Source of the DNA: Selaginella tamariscina
Lineage: Eukaryota > Streptophyta > Lycopodiopsida > Selaginellales > Selaginellaceae
Length of the DNA stretch: 64,000 bases
Assembly: GCA_003024785.1 (NCBI GenBank)
Contig: PUQB01000375.1
Location: forward strand, 186,001 to 250,000
Direction: 5' to 3'
Below are positions 38,000-48,798 of this stretch, in pieces. The notes beneath the pieces are model-generated. The model did no database searches and had not been told where the DNA came from. It was given only the letters and a program-made list of their open reading frames with translations. Position numbers and translations under genes: made by a program. The number at the start of each line of letters is the position of its first letter. Within the stretch, counting starts at the first letter, position 1.

Positions 38000-40457
38000 A
38001 CGTGATATTGGAGTAATAATTTCCTCGGCATGGCTTCTGAATGAGATGTGTTTGAATTGTTTTGATGAGAAAGACTTCCATGGATGAAAGTCACAAATGG
38101 AATATTTTTGTATGGAAAAGAATCTGTGGGGAATCGTTTTGGGATTGAGAAAGACTTCCATGGATGGAAGTCACAAATGGAATATTTTTGTATGGAAAAG
38201 AATCTGTGGGGAATCGTTTTGGGATTGAGAAAGACTTCCATAGATGGAAGTCACAAATGGAATATTTTTGTATGGAAAAGAATCTGTGGGGAATCGTTCT
38301 GGAGTCGATCCCAAGCTGGCAGCAGTAAACATGGATGCGGTCAAGGAATGGACCAAGTTGGACACTCCACACTCGGCATTCTTGGACGCACCGTGGGAAA
38401 ATCTATAGATGTCATCTCTATACTAATAAAACCTCGAAACATAATTGGGAAGCCTTGAAGCTAGTGCTTGGTAAGACCACCAAGACGAACTTGATTGAGA
38501 TGAAGACAAAGTTTGGTGGCATACTTAAGGGAGATTTTGTAAGTAGACTTAAAAGGCATCGTCAAGCAAATTGAGGCTCTTTAAACACCAACAAAGGTTG
38601 GAGACAATGACATTGTAACAATGTTCTTGGAGGGCATTCCTAATGTGTTCGAGCTTGCCTCATGTGGACAAGATGAGATTTTAACGAAGTTGTCAATGAG
38701 ATGCTTGCCTTCGAGATCCAACTCTTGGTTTGGCCATGTTTGCTGCCAAGAACAAGGTGTTTGTCTGGGACATACTGGGGCCACGCTAAACAATGCTACC
38801 AAGGGCAACAACAACAATGATCAACCATACAAGAAAAGGATTAAGAAGTGGAAGAACAATGGACTTTGCAACACTTGCAAGAAATCAAGACATTTTGCTC
38901 GTGATTGTTGAAATGAAGCTGCCAAGCAAGCCAAGGAAATCCAAAAGGCAAGCAGGCTGCTAATTTTGCAGGAGTAGAGGATGATGCTATAAGTGATGGT
39001 AGTCTCTTCATGGCTTCTAGCATTGACCTCCATGCTCTCGCTACTAGGGATTTTGAGTTTGGCCTTTTAGATCGAAGAGAAGTCGTGTGGTTGGATAGTG
39101 GAGCTAACTAACACATGATACATATTCAAGAATTATTTAGCCGGTTGGAGCCACTTCTAGATAACAAGAGGATTTTCTTGGGTGATGACTACTCACACAG
39201 TGTGTTTGGAGTCAGGACCATCAAAGTTCGTCTTGCCTCTGGACAGGTTGTGGTGGAACAGTGTATATTTGTTCTTAATGTCAAAAAGACTCTTCTCTGT
39301 TGGCAAGGTTGCAGACTACAATATGAATCTTATCGTCAATAAAATATAGTGCTTAATCATGAAGAACAACCAAATCGTAGCAAGTGGGAGACATTATGCT
39401 GGCTTGTAAAGACTTAATGCAGTGGTAGAGTACCTAGAACAGCCTTGACAATAGCTGATGTTTGCAGGTCCCCATTCTCTAGTGGATCTTCAGACATAGC
39501 ATCGTCAATTGGGACACACAAACCTCTAGGACATTGAAAGACTTGCAAGCAAACGCATGGCTGATGGGCTTCACATTACCTCACAGTTGTTGACATTTTA
39601 TGAATCATGTCTGCTAGCAAAGCAACACAAATTCCCATTTAAGTCTGGTGCTGCCACAAGAGCTACAAAAATCTTGGAACTAGTCCGCTCTGATGTTTGC
39701 ATGATGCCCGTGTTGTCCAAAGATAACAAGCGTTACTTTGTGACTTTGTGGACAATTACTCACGCATGATTGTTATTAAGAAAGTCTAAGGTGATCGAAG
39801 AGTTCATCCTATTCAAGACTCGAGCAAAGCTTTAGACAGGCAAGAAACTTGAAAAGTTTTGCAGCAACGATGGCAGAGAATACACCTCCAAGCAATTCAT
39901 CAAGCTTTTTTATGATGCTGGCATCGAGAGACAGTACTTAATCCCAAACACCCAACAATAGAACGGAGCAAACATGACACTCCAAGAAGCTGCCTACTCC
40001 CTTCTTTGAGATGCTGGTTGTCAAAGACTTTTTGGTGCGATGCTATAGCAGTAGCAACATATCTAAGAAAGCGCTAGTTTACTTTGGTTGTCTCTAACTA
40101 GACACCATACGAGTGTTGATACGGCAAGAAATCAGATCTTAGGCACTTGAGAATCTTTGGATGTGTGGTGATGCTCTTCTTAACCAAAGAATCATTCAGG
40201 TTCAAGAGCTTATCCCCACGTTGCAAACAACGTTATAGATTTCAAGCTTCTGCATAGTAAACTTCACCTATATTGTAATGTAAATCAACACATGCAATTT
40301 GAAAAAGATGAAGGCGTACTTAGACATCCTCACAAACATCTTCTAGTCCTTGGGGGTAGCCATTGCTTCTCCTTCAATGTATCCCCCCGTTTTCTTCCAA
40401 AGAAGCAAAGTGACAAGCTTGTAAACTCAAGTCCCAAAGCTATCTCGTTGGGATATA
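38000..40457 (+). mobile_element. Ty1/copia internal region, copy 2 (3'-truncated)
   Basis: Homologous to copy 1 from its primer site on. Gag remnants include an intact zinc knuckle CNTCKKSRHFARDC near 38863. A protease-like VWLDSGAN is near 39090. Pre-integrase and integrase pieces (SDVCMMPVLSKDNKRYFVT near 39690) follow. Homology to copy 1 stops near 40457 within the integrase-RT linker; no RT remains. Multiple stops and shifts mark it as dead. Sequence after 40457 up to the next LTR at 40569 is unassigned. Confidence 0.82.
38067..38300 (+). repeat. 80 bp unit repeated three times in copia copy 2
   Basis: The unit starting GAGAAAGACTTCCAT occurs at 38067, 38147 and 38227, almost identical each time. 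Copy 1 has a single version (about 31010-31085). Because 80 is not a multiple of three, each unit is read in a different frame. Confidence 0.93.
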
Positions 40458-40568
40458 GAGATCTGGCATGCATGCATGGTGGTATATGTTTATATTTATA
40501 TATTTAACTACAACCACAAAGGGAGTTTGACATCTTGGAGATAAATTTATAAGTTTAAAGATAACAAT

Positions 40569-41129
40569 AGGGTACCCGATGCAGGATACAAGATTCCGGA
40601 TACAGGATACAGGATGCAGGATTTCGGATACAGGATACGGGTTACAGGATATGCCTGCAGGATATTCCTACAGGATATACCTATAGGATATTCCTATAGG
40701 ATATGCCTATAGGATATGCTACAGGATATGCCTAGAGGATAAGGGACACTATTCTTAGCTCATGACTAGATTAGCTTGGAGTTGTGAGCATAAAAGCTCC
40801 GACTAATTGTTGTACAATCAGTTACTATCAACACCAGTCTTTCTACGATCATTCTTTTCTTGTCTTGTTCTTGTCTTGCCTCCTTGCCTCCTGCTCTTGT
40901 CTTGTCCTGTCTCCTGGATCCTATCCGGTTCCTGTCTTGCTCCTGAATCCTACCTGTTCTTGTCTCGCTCCTGAATCCTGTCCTACTTCTGATTCCTGAG
41001 GTCCCAGTTCCTATTCTGCTATCTTGCTCCCGGATCCTATCCTGATCCTGGATCCGTCCTGTTCCTGAGTCAAGCCTTCCTGTCCCTGGAATCCTACTTG
41101 CTTCCTGGTTCCTGGATCGTGGCTTGACA
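40569..41129 (+). repeat. 5' LTR of the chromovirus
   Basis: Aligns with 46211-46771 from CGATGCAGG on; the first nine bases disagree. Ends TTGACA. Its first 170 bases are made largely of GGATA-type short repeats. Confidence 0.88.
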
Positions 41130-41225
41130 GTTTGATAGTAACTGCTTTCATAGCTCTCGTTTCCAGCTACTTTTTTTTCCTGATTCTTTTCCTTCGTTTT
41201 TCTCCTTTCTTTCTTTCATAAGATC

Positions 41226-42203
41226 ATGGCTGATTTTGAGCACTTTCAACGCGAGCACCAAATGTTGCTTCATGAGCTGGCCACTTTGCGCCAAGTGGTC
41301 ACCGATCTGCAAGGCTCCACCCATGCGGCACATGCAGCTGCTGATGCATCCTCCAAGGCTGCTGCGCAGGCTCTCTCTCAGGCATCGGTGGTTCCTTCTT
41401 CATCGAACTTTTCTCCTGGAGCCGAAGATCACATGCCAGAGAAGTTCAGTGGCAACCGTGCCGATTTCCAAGGTTTTCCTGAATCAGATCCGACTCTTGA
41501 TCCGCATGCAACCACGCCGCTACTCGACGGATGCACAAAAGGTTGGCCTTTTGGCATCCTTACTAAGTGGATCTCCACGAGCTTGGGTTGCTCCCTTGCT
41601 GGAGCGTGACGACCCATTGATGGAGGACTTTGAAGGTTTCGTGGCTGCCTTTGAAGCCTATTTTGGAGATCCTGATAAGTACCGTTCTGCATGCACCAAG
41701 TTACGAGGCTCACACAAGGATCCAGACCAGCTTCAGTTTATGCATCCGAATTCCAGCAATTGTGCACAAACATTCCATGGGACGAGACTGCGTTGATCGA
41801 ACACTTTCGTTTTGGGCTGAGGGATGATGTGAAGGACCTTCTCCTTACATTACCGGATGCTCAAACGTTAGCGGAGATCATGCAACAGGCTGTTCGCTGC
41901 GACAACCGTTTGTTCGAGCGCCGTCAGGAAAAATTCCGTCAGCAGTTCCTGCCAACGAATCCTGTAGCCGTAGCACATGTTCCTACGACACCTTCTGGAG
42001 CAGTTCCTATGGAGGTTAACAAATCCAAGCGTGGCCCACTTTCAACTGCTGAGAAGCAACGTCGTCGGGGTGAGAACCTATGCTTGTATTGTGGTGCAGC
42101 AGGACACAAGGTGGCGGAATGTCCTAATAAAGCCAGAACGTTCAAGACGCGTGAAGCCGAAGCTGAAGTTCAGTCGGAAAACTTCAATGTCCACTTCGTC
42201 TAG
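41226..42203 (+). pseudogene. Chromovirus Gag (frame-broken)
   Basis: Starts at ATG 41226 (MADFEHFQREHQMLLHELA), an N-terminal coiled-coil-like part followed by an Ala-rich linker. The frame shifts near 41480 and again near 41730. The retrotransposon Gag domain spans the three frames (RAWVAPLLERDDPLMEDF, then WDETALIEHFRFGLRDDVKD). The C-terminus has a zinc knuckle CLYCGAAGHKVAEC (CX2CX4HX4C). Stop at 42203. Confidence 0.88.
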
Positions 42204-42214
42204 GAGCCGCGAAG

Positions 42215-43408
42215 TTGGACGTAGGTGCAGGCTCCATTGGTGCTGCTCATACCATTCCATCACTCAAGTTTCCTGTACACATTCGCCTCAATAATCGAGA
42301 GCTCAAGGAGTTTGCCCTGTTAGACACTGGTGCAAATGCATGTTTCATGGATGACACTTTTGCAGCTCAGCATGGCATTCCGGTGGTGAAGTTGAAGCGT
42401 GTAGTTCCTGTAGAGGTGGCCGATGGTCGTTTGATTGCTTCTGGCGCAGTTACCCATGCTACCACACCTCTCTCTTGCAATCATGGTGCATTCAACTGTT
42501 CGATTTCCTTCAACTTGATCAAGACTCGGTCGACTCCCATCATTTTTGGCATGCCATGGTTCGTTTTGCAAATCCGCAGATCGACTGGAGGTCTAGGACG
42601 CTCACGTTTTCCTCTCCAGCAGCCAGGATCAATCCTGTACCTTCCTGCGTGCAGGATACATCCTTGGTGTCTGAGGCAGTACAAAGCTACAGGATTGACC
42701 GTGCCTGTTCCTATACCAGTGTTGAAGACTCCTGCTCGACAGGATTCACCTCATGTCAGTTCCTCAGCACATCCGCAGGCTCTCTCCACTCCTGTAAGTT
42801 TGCGGTGTCCTGTACAGGGTTCTTCCAATCCTGTATCAGTGTCGAAGGTTCCTCCTAAACAGGATCCACCTCCTGTTGGTTCATCAGCACACTCACAGGC
42901 TCTCCTCACTCCTGTGCATCCACGGACTTCTGTACAGGATTCTTTCAATCCTGTACACTCGTCAACATCCACACAGGTTTCTCCCAATCCTACCTCCTTT
43001 TGTTACTCTGCCTCTGTTCCACCCCCCAAGATCCTTCCTCTTTTTCAGTCACAACTCCCTCCTGCTCCTCTCCGAGTTCTTACCACTACCATGCATGAAC
43101 TTACCACTGATCCTGCTCCTTTCCACCTTTTTGCCTTTCAAGTAACTCCTACGTCCTCTTCTACCTTTCCTGTGTCTGACTCTCCTGTTTTTCAATCTCC
43201 TTCGCCTACTCCTTCTCCTTCTCCTCCTTCTTCTCTACCATCCAAGTACCACGACTTTAAGGACGTTTTTGACAAGCACAAGGCTACAGTTCTTCCTTTC
43301 ACAGGTCCTACGACTGTCCTATTGATCTTGCAAAGGAAAGACTCCACCATTCGGACCGATTTTACGCATTGTCACCCACAGAGTTGGAGGTTCTTCGCCA
43401 ATACATGA
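42215..43408 (+). CDS. Chromovirus aspartic protease and Pro-rich linker
   Basis: An open frame of 397 codons just after Gag. The protease part reads [18 protein letters not shown], with the catalytic DTG, and IIFGMPWFV as the flap-distal strand. A long region rich in Pro, Ser and Val with repeated [16 protein letters not shown] units (about 42740-43000) follows, then the start of the RT region ([14 protein letters not shown]). A shift near 43310-43410 separates it from the RT frame. Confidence 0.85.
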   Translation: MDVGAGSIGAAHTIPSLKFPVHIRLNNRELKEFALLDTGANACFMDDTFAAQHGIPVVKLKRVVPVEVADGRLIASGAVTHATTPLSCNHGAFNCSISFNLIKTRSTPIIFGMPWFVLQIRRSTGGLGRSRFPLQQPGSILYLPACRIHPWCLRQYKATGLTVPVPIPVLKTPARQDSPHVSSSAHPQALSTPVSLRCPVQGSSNPVSVSKVPPKQDPPPVGSSAHSQALLTPVHPRTSVQDSFNPVHSSTSTQVSPNPTSFCYSASVPPPKILPLFQSQLPPAPLRVLTTTMHELTTDPAPFHLFAFQVTPTSSSTFPVSDSPVFQSPSPTPSPSPPSSLPSKYHDFKDVFDKHKATVLPFTGPTTVLLILQRKDSTIRTDFTHCHPQSWRFFANT

Positions 43409-43415
43409 GGACAAC

Positions 43416-44788
43416 TTGGCATCCGGCTTCATTCGTCACTCAAAGTCCCCTGCAGGAGCGCCTATCTTCTTTGTCAAGAAGAAGGATGGGAGCTTACGTT
43501 TGGTTGTGGACTACAGGGGCTTGAATCAAGTTACCATTCGGAATCGGTACCCATTGCCATTGATCCCGGAACTCCTCGATCGGCTGCGAGGAGCAAAGGT
43601 GTTCACGAAGATCGACTTACGAGGGGCCTACAACCTTGTACGGATTCGTCCAGGCGATGAGTGGAAGACTGCTTTTCGTACAAGGTATGGACACTTCGAG
43701 TACACGGTAATGCCTTTCGGCCTTACCAATGCCCCAGCCGTGTTCCAACACATGGTGAACGACATCTTTCGTGACTTCTTGGACCAGTTTGTGGTGATCT
43801 ACCTCGACGACATTTTGATTTTCTCCAAGGACCAGGCGGCACATGACAAGCATGTACGATTGGTTCTACAGGCTTCGCGAGCATGGCCTGTATGCGAAGT
43901 TGGAAGAAGTGTTTTTTGATAGGGATTCTGTGGAGTTCTTGGGTTACATCGTCTCTCTTGCTGGCGTTTCCATGGACATGCACAAGTGAAGACCATCGTG
44001 GAGTGGGAGAGGCCCAAGTCTGTACGAGATGTACAATGTTTCCTTGGCTTTGCAAACTTCTACAGGCGTTCATACAGGACTTCTCCAAGCGTGTACTTCC
44101 ACTCACGGAACTCACCAAGCGCACAGAGGTTTTCTCTTGGTCCGACAAGGCGGAACATGCATTCACAACACTCAAGGACACCTTCACGACAGCTCCGATT
44201 TTAGCACATCCTGATCCTTCTCGTCCTTTCTTCGTTGAAGCAGATGCCTCGGATTTTGCAGTAGGATCCGTCCTATCGCAAGTTGGAGAGGACAAGTTGC
44301 TTCATCCTGTAGCTTTTCACTCTCGTAAGTTCCTGTCGGCGGAGATCAATTACGAGATTCATGACAAGGAACTCAAGGCCATTGTGGATTCGTTTGAGGA
44401 GTGGCGGCATTTCCTGGAAGGTGCTGCACATCCTGTACAAGTTCTTACGGATCACAAGAACCTGGAGTACTTTCAAACGGCTCGAGTTCTCAGTCGGCGA
44501 CAGGCTAGGTGGGCGGAGTTCCTATCACGTTTTGACTTCGTCATCGTCTACAGGCCCGGTTTTCGGAATGGCAAGGCGGACGCATTGTCTAGGCGCTCTT
44601 ACCTTGCACCAAGCCCGGGCGATCCTGCATTTGACTGTCAAAGGCAAGTGTTGTTGGGTCCTGATCGATTCCGGCTTGCGGCACTGCAGGTTCATCAGGC
44701 TCCAAAATTCAACACTCCTACAGGACGTCCGTTCGCAGTTGGCTACAGACGACTTGGCAAAGAATGTGTTCTCACACATTCATCCTGA
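43416..44788 (+). pseudogene. Chromovirus reverse transcriptase and RNase H (frame-broken)
   Basis: RT begins [20 protein letters not shown] at about 43420. It continues with [53 protein letters not shown] and the active site [11 protein letters not shown] near 43800. Frames change near 43860 and 44050. RNase H follows: FFVEADASDFAVGSVLSQ, HSRKFLSAEINYEIHDKEL, LTDHKNLEYFQTARVLSRRQ and YRPGFRNGKADALSRR. All catalytic motifs are present although the frame is broken several times. Confidence 0.92.
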
Positions 44789-44799
44789 CGTTGCAAGTT

Positions 44800-46199
44800 C
44801 CTCTTCCTCCAGTTCCCGTCCAGACTACAACCTGTTCACCATACAGGATGGACTCCTGTACCGGGAAGGTCTCCTGTACGTTCCTGTTGGTGTTTGCAGG
44901 ACTCGTGTGGTACAGGATTGTCATGATACCCCGGCTACAGGACATTTTGGTGTGGCCAAGACAGTTGAGTTGGTGACTCGCAACTATTGGTGGCCTGGGT
45001 TGCGGGTTTTGTGGAAAGGTTTGTACGGAGTTGTGACACCTGCAACAGGTCGAAGATGCCTCGTCATGCACCTTCTGGTCTTCTTCGTCCTCTTCCTGTT
45101 CCTTCTGCTCCTTGGAGATCCATTTCTATGGATTTCCTCACAGATCTTCCTCCTTCTCGTGGATTCGATGCAGTTCTTGTGGTGGTTGACCGTTTCACCA
45201 AGCAGGCTCATTTCCTACCCTGCAACAAGACAGCTACAGGTCAGACAACTGCCGAGTTGGTGATCCGTGAGGTGTTCCGACATCATGGTCTTCCTGAGAG
45301 CATTGTTTCCGATCGAGGTCCACAATTCATGTCCAAGTTTTGGCGAGAGCTTCTTCGGAGTCTACAGGTTAAAGCGGATCTTTCTTCAGGATATCACCCG
45401 CAAACTGATGGACAGTCAGAACGCACAATCCAGACCTTGGAGCAATATCTTCGTTGCTTCATCAGTTACCAACAGGATAATTGGTTGGACCTTCTTCCTA
45501 TGGCGGAGTTTGCCTACAACAACTCCATTCACGCATCTACAGGCCAGACACCTTTCTTTGCTCTTACAGGCCACCATCCACGTTTTGACTTTGCTCTCCT
45601 GCTTCTCCTTCTTCCGCTCCTGCAGTACAGGATCGTCTTCAGCATCTTCGCAGGTACAGGATGATCTCCAGGTTCACCTTCAGCAGGCACAGGAACGGTA
45701 CAAGCATCATGCTGATGCTCACCGTCAACCGGCACCTGCATACAAGATTGGTGATCTCGTGTGGCTTCTTCGTCGACACATTCGCACCAACAGGCCTTCT
45801 TCTAAGTTGGATTTTCAACGATTGGGCCCTTACAGGATCGTGGCGGAGGTAAATCCTGTAGCTTTCCGACTCGAGTTACCATCCACGGTGAAACTTCATC
45901 CTGTGTTTCACACCTCCTTGTTGGAGCCGTATCATCCTTCTTCTCTTCCTGGTCGTGCTTCTTCTCCTCCCCCTCCTGTGGTCATTGCTGGTGAACCTGA
46001 GTACGAAGTTGCAGCCATCCTTGATTCTCGTCTTCATCGCCGCCAACTTCAATACTTGGTGGATTGGAAAGGTTATTTGCCTACCGATCGCACTTGGGAA
46101 CCTGCATCCAACTTACTCCATGCTTCTTCCAAAGTTGCTGCCTTCCATCGGCATTATCCTGCTAAACCAGGTCCTAAGACTCGTGGAACTCGTCCTTAG
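44800..46199 (+). pseudogene. Chromovirus integrase with C-terminal chromodomain (frame-broken)
   Basis: The zinc module reads GHFGVAKTVELVTRNYWWPG then CDTCNRSK. The core has MDFLTDLPPSRG, SDRGPQFMSKFW and DGQSERTIQTLEQYLR (D,D-35-E). After a shift near 45600 the GPY/F-like part reads FQRLGPYRIVAEVNPVAFRL and KLHPVFHTSLLEPYH. A chromodomain (EYEVAAILDSRLHRRQLQYL, VDWKGYLPTDRTWEPASNL) ends the protein at 46199. Chromodomains steer chromovirus insertion to particular chromatin. Confidence 0.92.
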
Positions 46200-46210
46200 G
46201 GAGGAGGTGC

Positions 46211-46771
46211 TGTCACAACGATACAGGATACAGGATTCGGATACAGGATACAGGATGCAGGATTTCGGATACAGGATACGGGTTACAGGATATGCCTGCA
46301 GGATATTCCTACAGGATATACCTATAGGATATTCCTATAGGATATGCCTATAGGATATGCTACAGGATATGCCTAGAGGATAAGGGACACTATTCTTAGC
46401 TCATGACTAGATTAGACTCATGACTAGATTAGCTTGGAGTTGTGAGCATAAAAGCTCCGACCTAATTGTTGTACAATCAGTTACTATCAACACCAGTCAT
46501 TCTACGATTCATTCTTGTTCTTGTCTTGCTCCTTTGCCTCCTGCTCTTGTCCCTCCTGGATCCTATCCGTTCCTGTCTTGCTCCTGAATCCTGTCCTGTT
46601 CTTGTCTCGCTCCTGAATCCTGTCCTACTCCTGATTCCTGAGGTCCAGTTCCTATTCTGCTATCTTGCTCCCGGATCCTATCCTATCCTGATCCTGGATC
46701 CCTGTTCCTGAGTCAAGCCTTCCTGTCCCTGGAATCTTACTTGCTTCTGGTTCCTGGATCGTGGCTTGACA
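46211..46771 (+). repeat. 3' LTR of the chromovirus
   Basis: Starts TGTCACAACG and ends TTGACA; closely matches the 5' LTR. A small direct duplication (ACTCATGACTAGATTAG, about 46400-46432) occurs here but not in the 5' LTR. Confidence 0.9.
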
Positions 46772-47097
46772 GCAGACAGTTATGACGGTTGAAGGAGGAC
46801 ATGATTCAGTTAGGGCAAGAAAAGGGCAGGAAGGAAGAGACTATGAAGGCTATGAAGGCTATGGAGAGCAATGCATGAGAGAGAAAGTATCTTAGGGAGA
46901 GAAGTAAGTTCCACACTTGCTATCTCTTTGTATTCATATAGTAATGCAAGTGCATGTTTATGGTGTACTGTGAATGCTTATACATGGCAATGGCCAAAGC
47001 AAAATCCTATCTTTGACCTTAGAAATGAAATAAGTATATATAGAGCTCTCTATTGGACGAAATCCCTACACTTTAACTTGCAAAGCTTTTCCTGCGC

Positions 47098-47983
47098 TGT
47101 GAATAGTGATTTCTGCACACAGGAAAGTTTTGTATGTTAACACTTACCAAGTTATGTGATGAATCCTAAATGTAGAAAATAGATCCGCTTAGTGCACTTG
47201 AGTATTTGGTGATGGTTTGAAGGTATTTATAGGAAACTCTAAGCAAAGTTAGAACTTACCTTCTAAAAATTATCCCATCGTTTCCAGTTAGGTATTTTCA
47301 AGAGGATAGCTTGTCAAAAAGGGTTAGGACACCCCTAGGGTTGCCCTAGCCCCACGCCCTAATAGGGTTAGTATGTTTAGGTCATTTCATTTCATTAAGG
47401 CCTGGCATTTTGTGCTAGCCCACTTACTCAACTAGAAAAATGAGGAGGGGCTCCGTCACTTAAATAAGGTAAAGTATATGTAGTGAGAGTTCCTAGATTC
47501 AAAAGAGAACTTGTTATTCTCTTACTAGTGTAAGTCATCAAGACATAACTCTTTATTATGCCATCCTAACTTTCACACGATAGGGGTACATCCCACCTTT
47601 GGGTTAGCCTATCGTTGTTATTGGCAGGATTTCACCTTGTGACTGGGTATGTTACATCCAAGAAGTTAGTAAATTCCTGGGTTTGTCAACTCACTCAAAA
47701 GTGTGGAAAGAATGACCCGAGTTCACGGTCTATAAGACTAGTGGATGAGACCTTGCTCTAGCCGCCTCATTCACACCAAGTTAGGAACGATACTTGAAGC
47801 TCAGCTAGCCCACACATCCTTACTTATGAGGTGAGCCTTGATTATAGACATTGCCAACTGAGGGTGTGAATTCCTAAGAGATGGGTTCCTAACATGGGTA
47901 CTTTAACAAATATCATCCAAAGAGTGATTACAAGGTTGGCATTTGATAAGCCGCCTTCGTGTCACCAGGTCAAAACACTGACA
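47098..47983 (+). repeat. Diverged LTR-like repeat (family X, copy 1)
   Basis: Runs from about TGTGAATAG to CTGACA. It shares with 56899-58675 (plus) and 53053-53997 (minus) the words CCGCTTAGTGCACTTG, GAACTTACCTTCTAAAAA, GGGTTAGGACACCCC and GGTTGGCATTTG in the same order. The 5' boundary is poorly conserved and no target duplication is visible. Probably an old solo LTR. Confidence 0.6.
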
Positions 47984-48798
47984 TTCCATAATGTCAATAA
48001 ATAATATACTTGAAAATCATGCTCTTAAATGTTCAATTCAATTCAACCGTTTAATAAAAATGTTAGATGTCATTATTCCATAAGATAAAAATGTTTGATG
48101 ATTTGTTATAATTAGCCTTTGTTTTTTTTACTGAATTTAATAAGAGAAGGACGCGGCAATTACAACCCCCTATAGTCATGTAATCAAATATCATAATAAT
48201 AATAATTTTCTCAATAAGTAGCATGCAACTAATTGACATTTTTCCTTTTAAACATGGTGACTGAGTTTGTCTTCTCCCTTGCCATGGGTTATAATAACAG
48301 AGTACTTTTGTCATGTTTAAGGGTTCATCGGAGATACCATCCCTTATTTTAAAAAATCCCTTATTTTAAAAAATTCCTTTTCAAATCCGATTTAAAATCA
48401 ACAGTTGCCACGTCATCATCATTAACAGAGGAAAAGCGCCTGCAGCTGCATGGAAATGCAACAAAAACGCAGGTATTAGATCGTCATCTAGGGTTCCTCA
48501 ATCTCGTCTAGGGTTCTTCATGCCGCTGTTAATTCAAGCTCTTCTCAGGAGTGTTCTTTACAGAAATCCGCAAGCATCGAGTGTAATTCATCACGCTGTG
48601 TGCAGATTTCCAGTGTTATTCAGCAGATCTTAGGCTGGAGGTACAAGATCATTCGGCGCCCCGTATTCCAGGTATTCGAGAGCAAAATATCACACATTTT
48701 CGTCGACAGGGCTGCAAAATCGTAGGGATTCTGTAAAGATCGCGGTTTTAGGGAGATCGGAGTAGGGTTTCTGAGGAAATTAGTTCGGAAGCTCAGCT
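47984..48798. other. Intergenic; P4H promoter and leader
   Basis: AT-rich to about 48400, then more GC-rich with three AGGGTTC/AGGGTTT motifs (48489, 48508, 48763) resembling reverse telo-box elements, as near other gene starts in this window. No ORF I can assign. Confidence 0.5.

Larger units (their letters stand above)
40569..46771 (+). mobile_element. Ty3/gypsy chromovirus retrotransposon
   Basis: LTRs are about 40569-41129 and 46211-46771, each about 561 bp, rich in GGATAC/ACAGG words and ending CGTGGCTTGACA. A polypurine stretch GGGAGGAGGTGC (46199-46210) precedes the 3' LTR, which starts TGTCACAACG. The 5' LTR start is altered (TAGGGTACC in place of TGTCACAAC). The order gag, protease, RT, RNase H, integrase, chromodomain fits a plant chromovirus. 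Flanking five-base duplications are not seen (ACAAT versus GCAGA). Confidence 0.92.
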
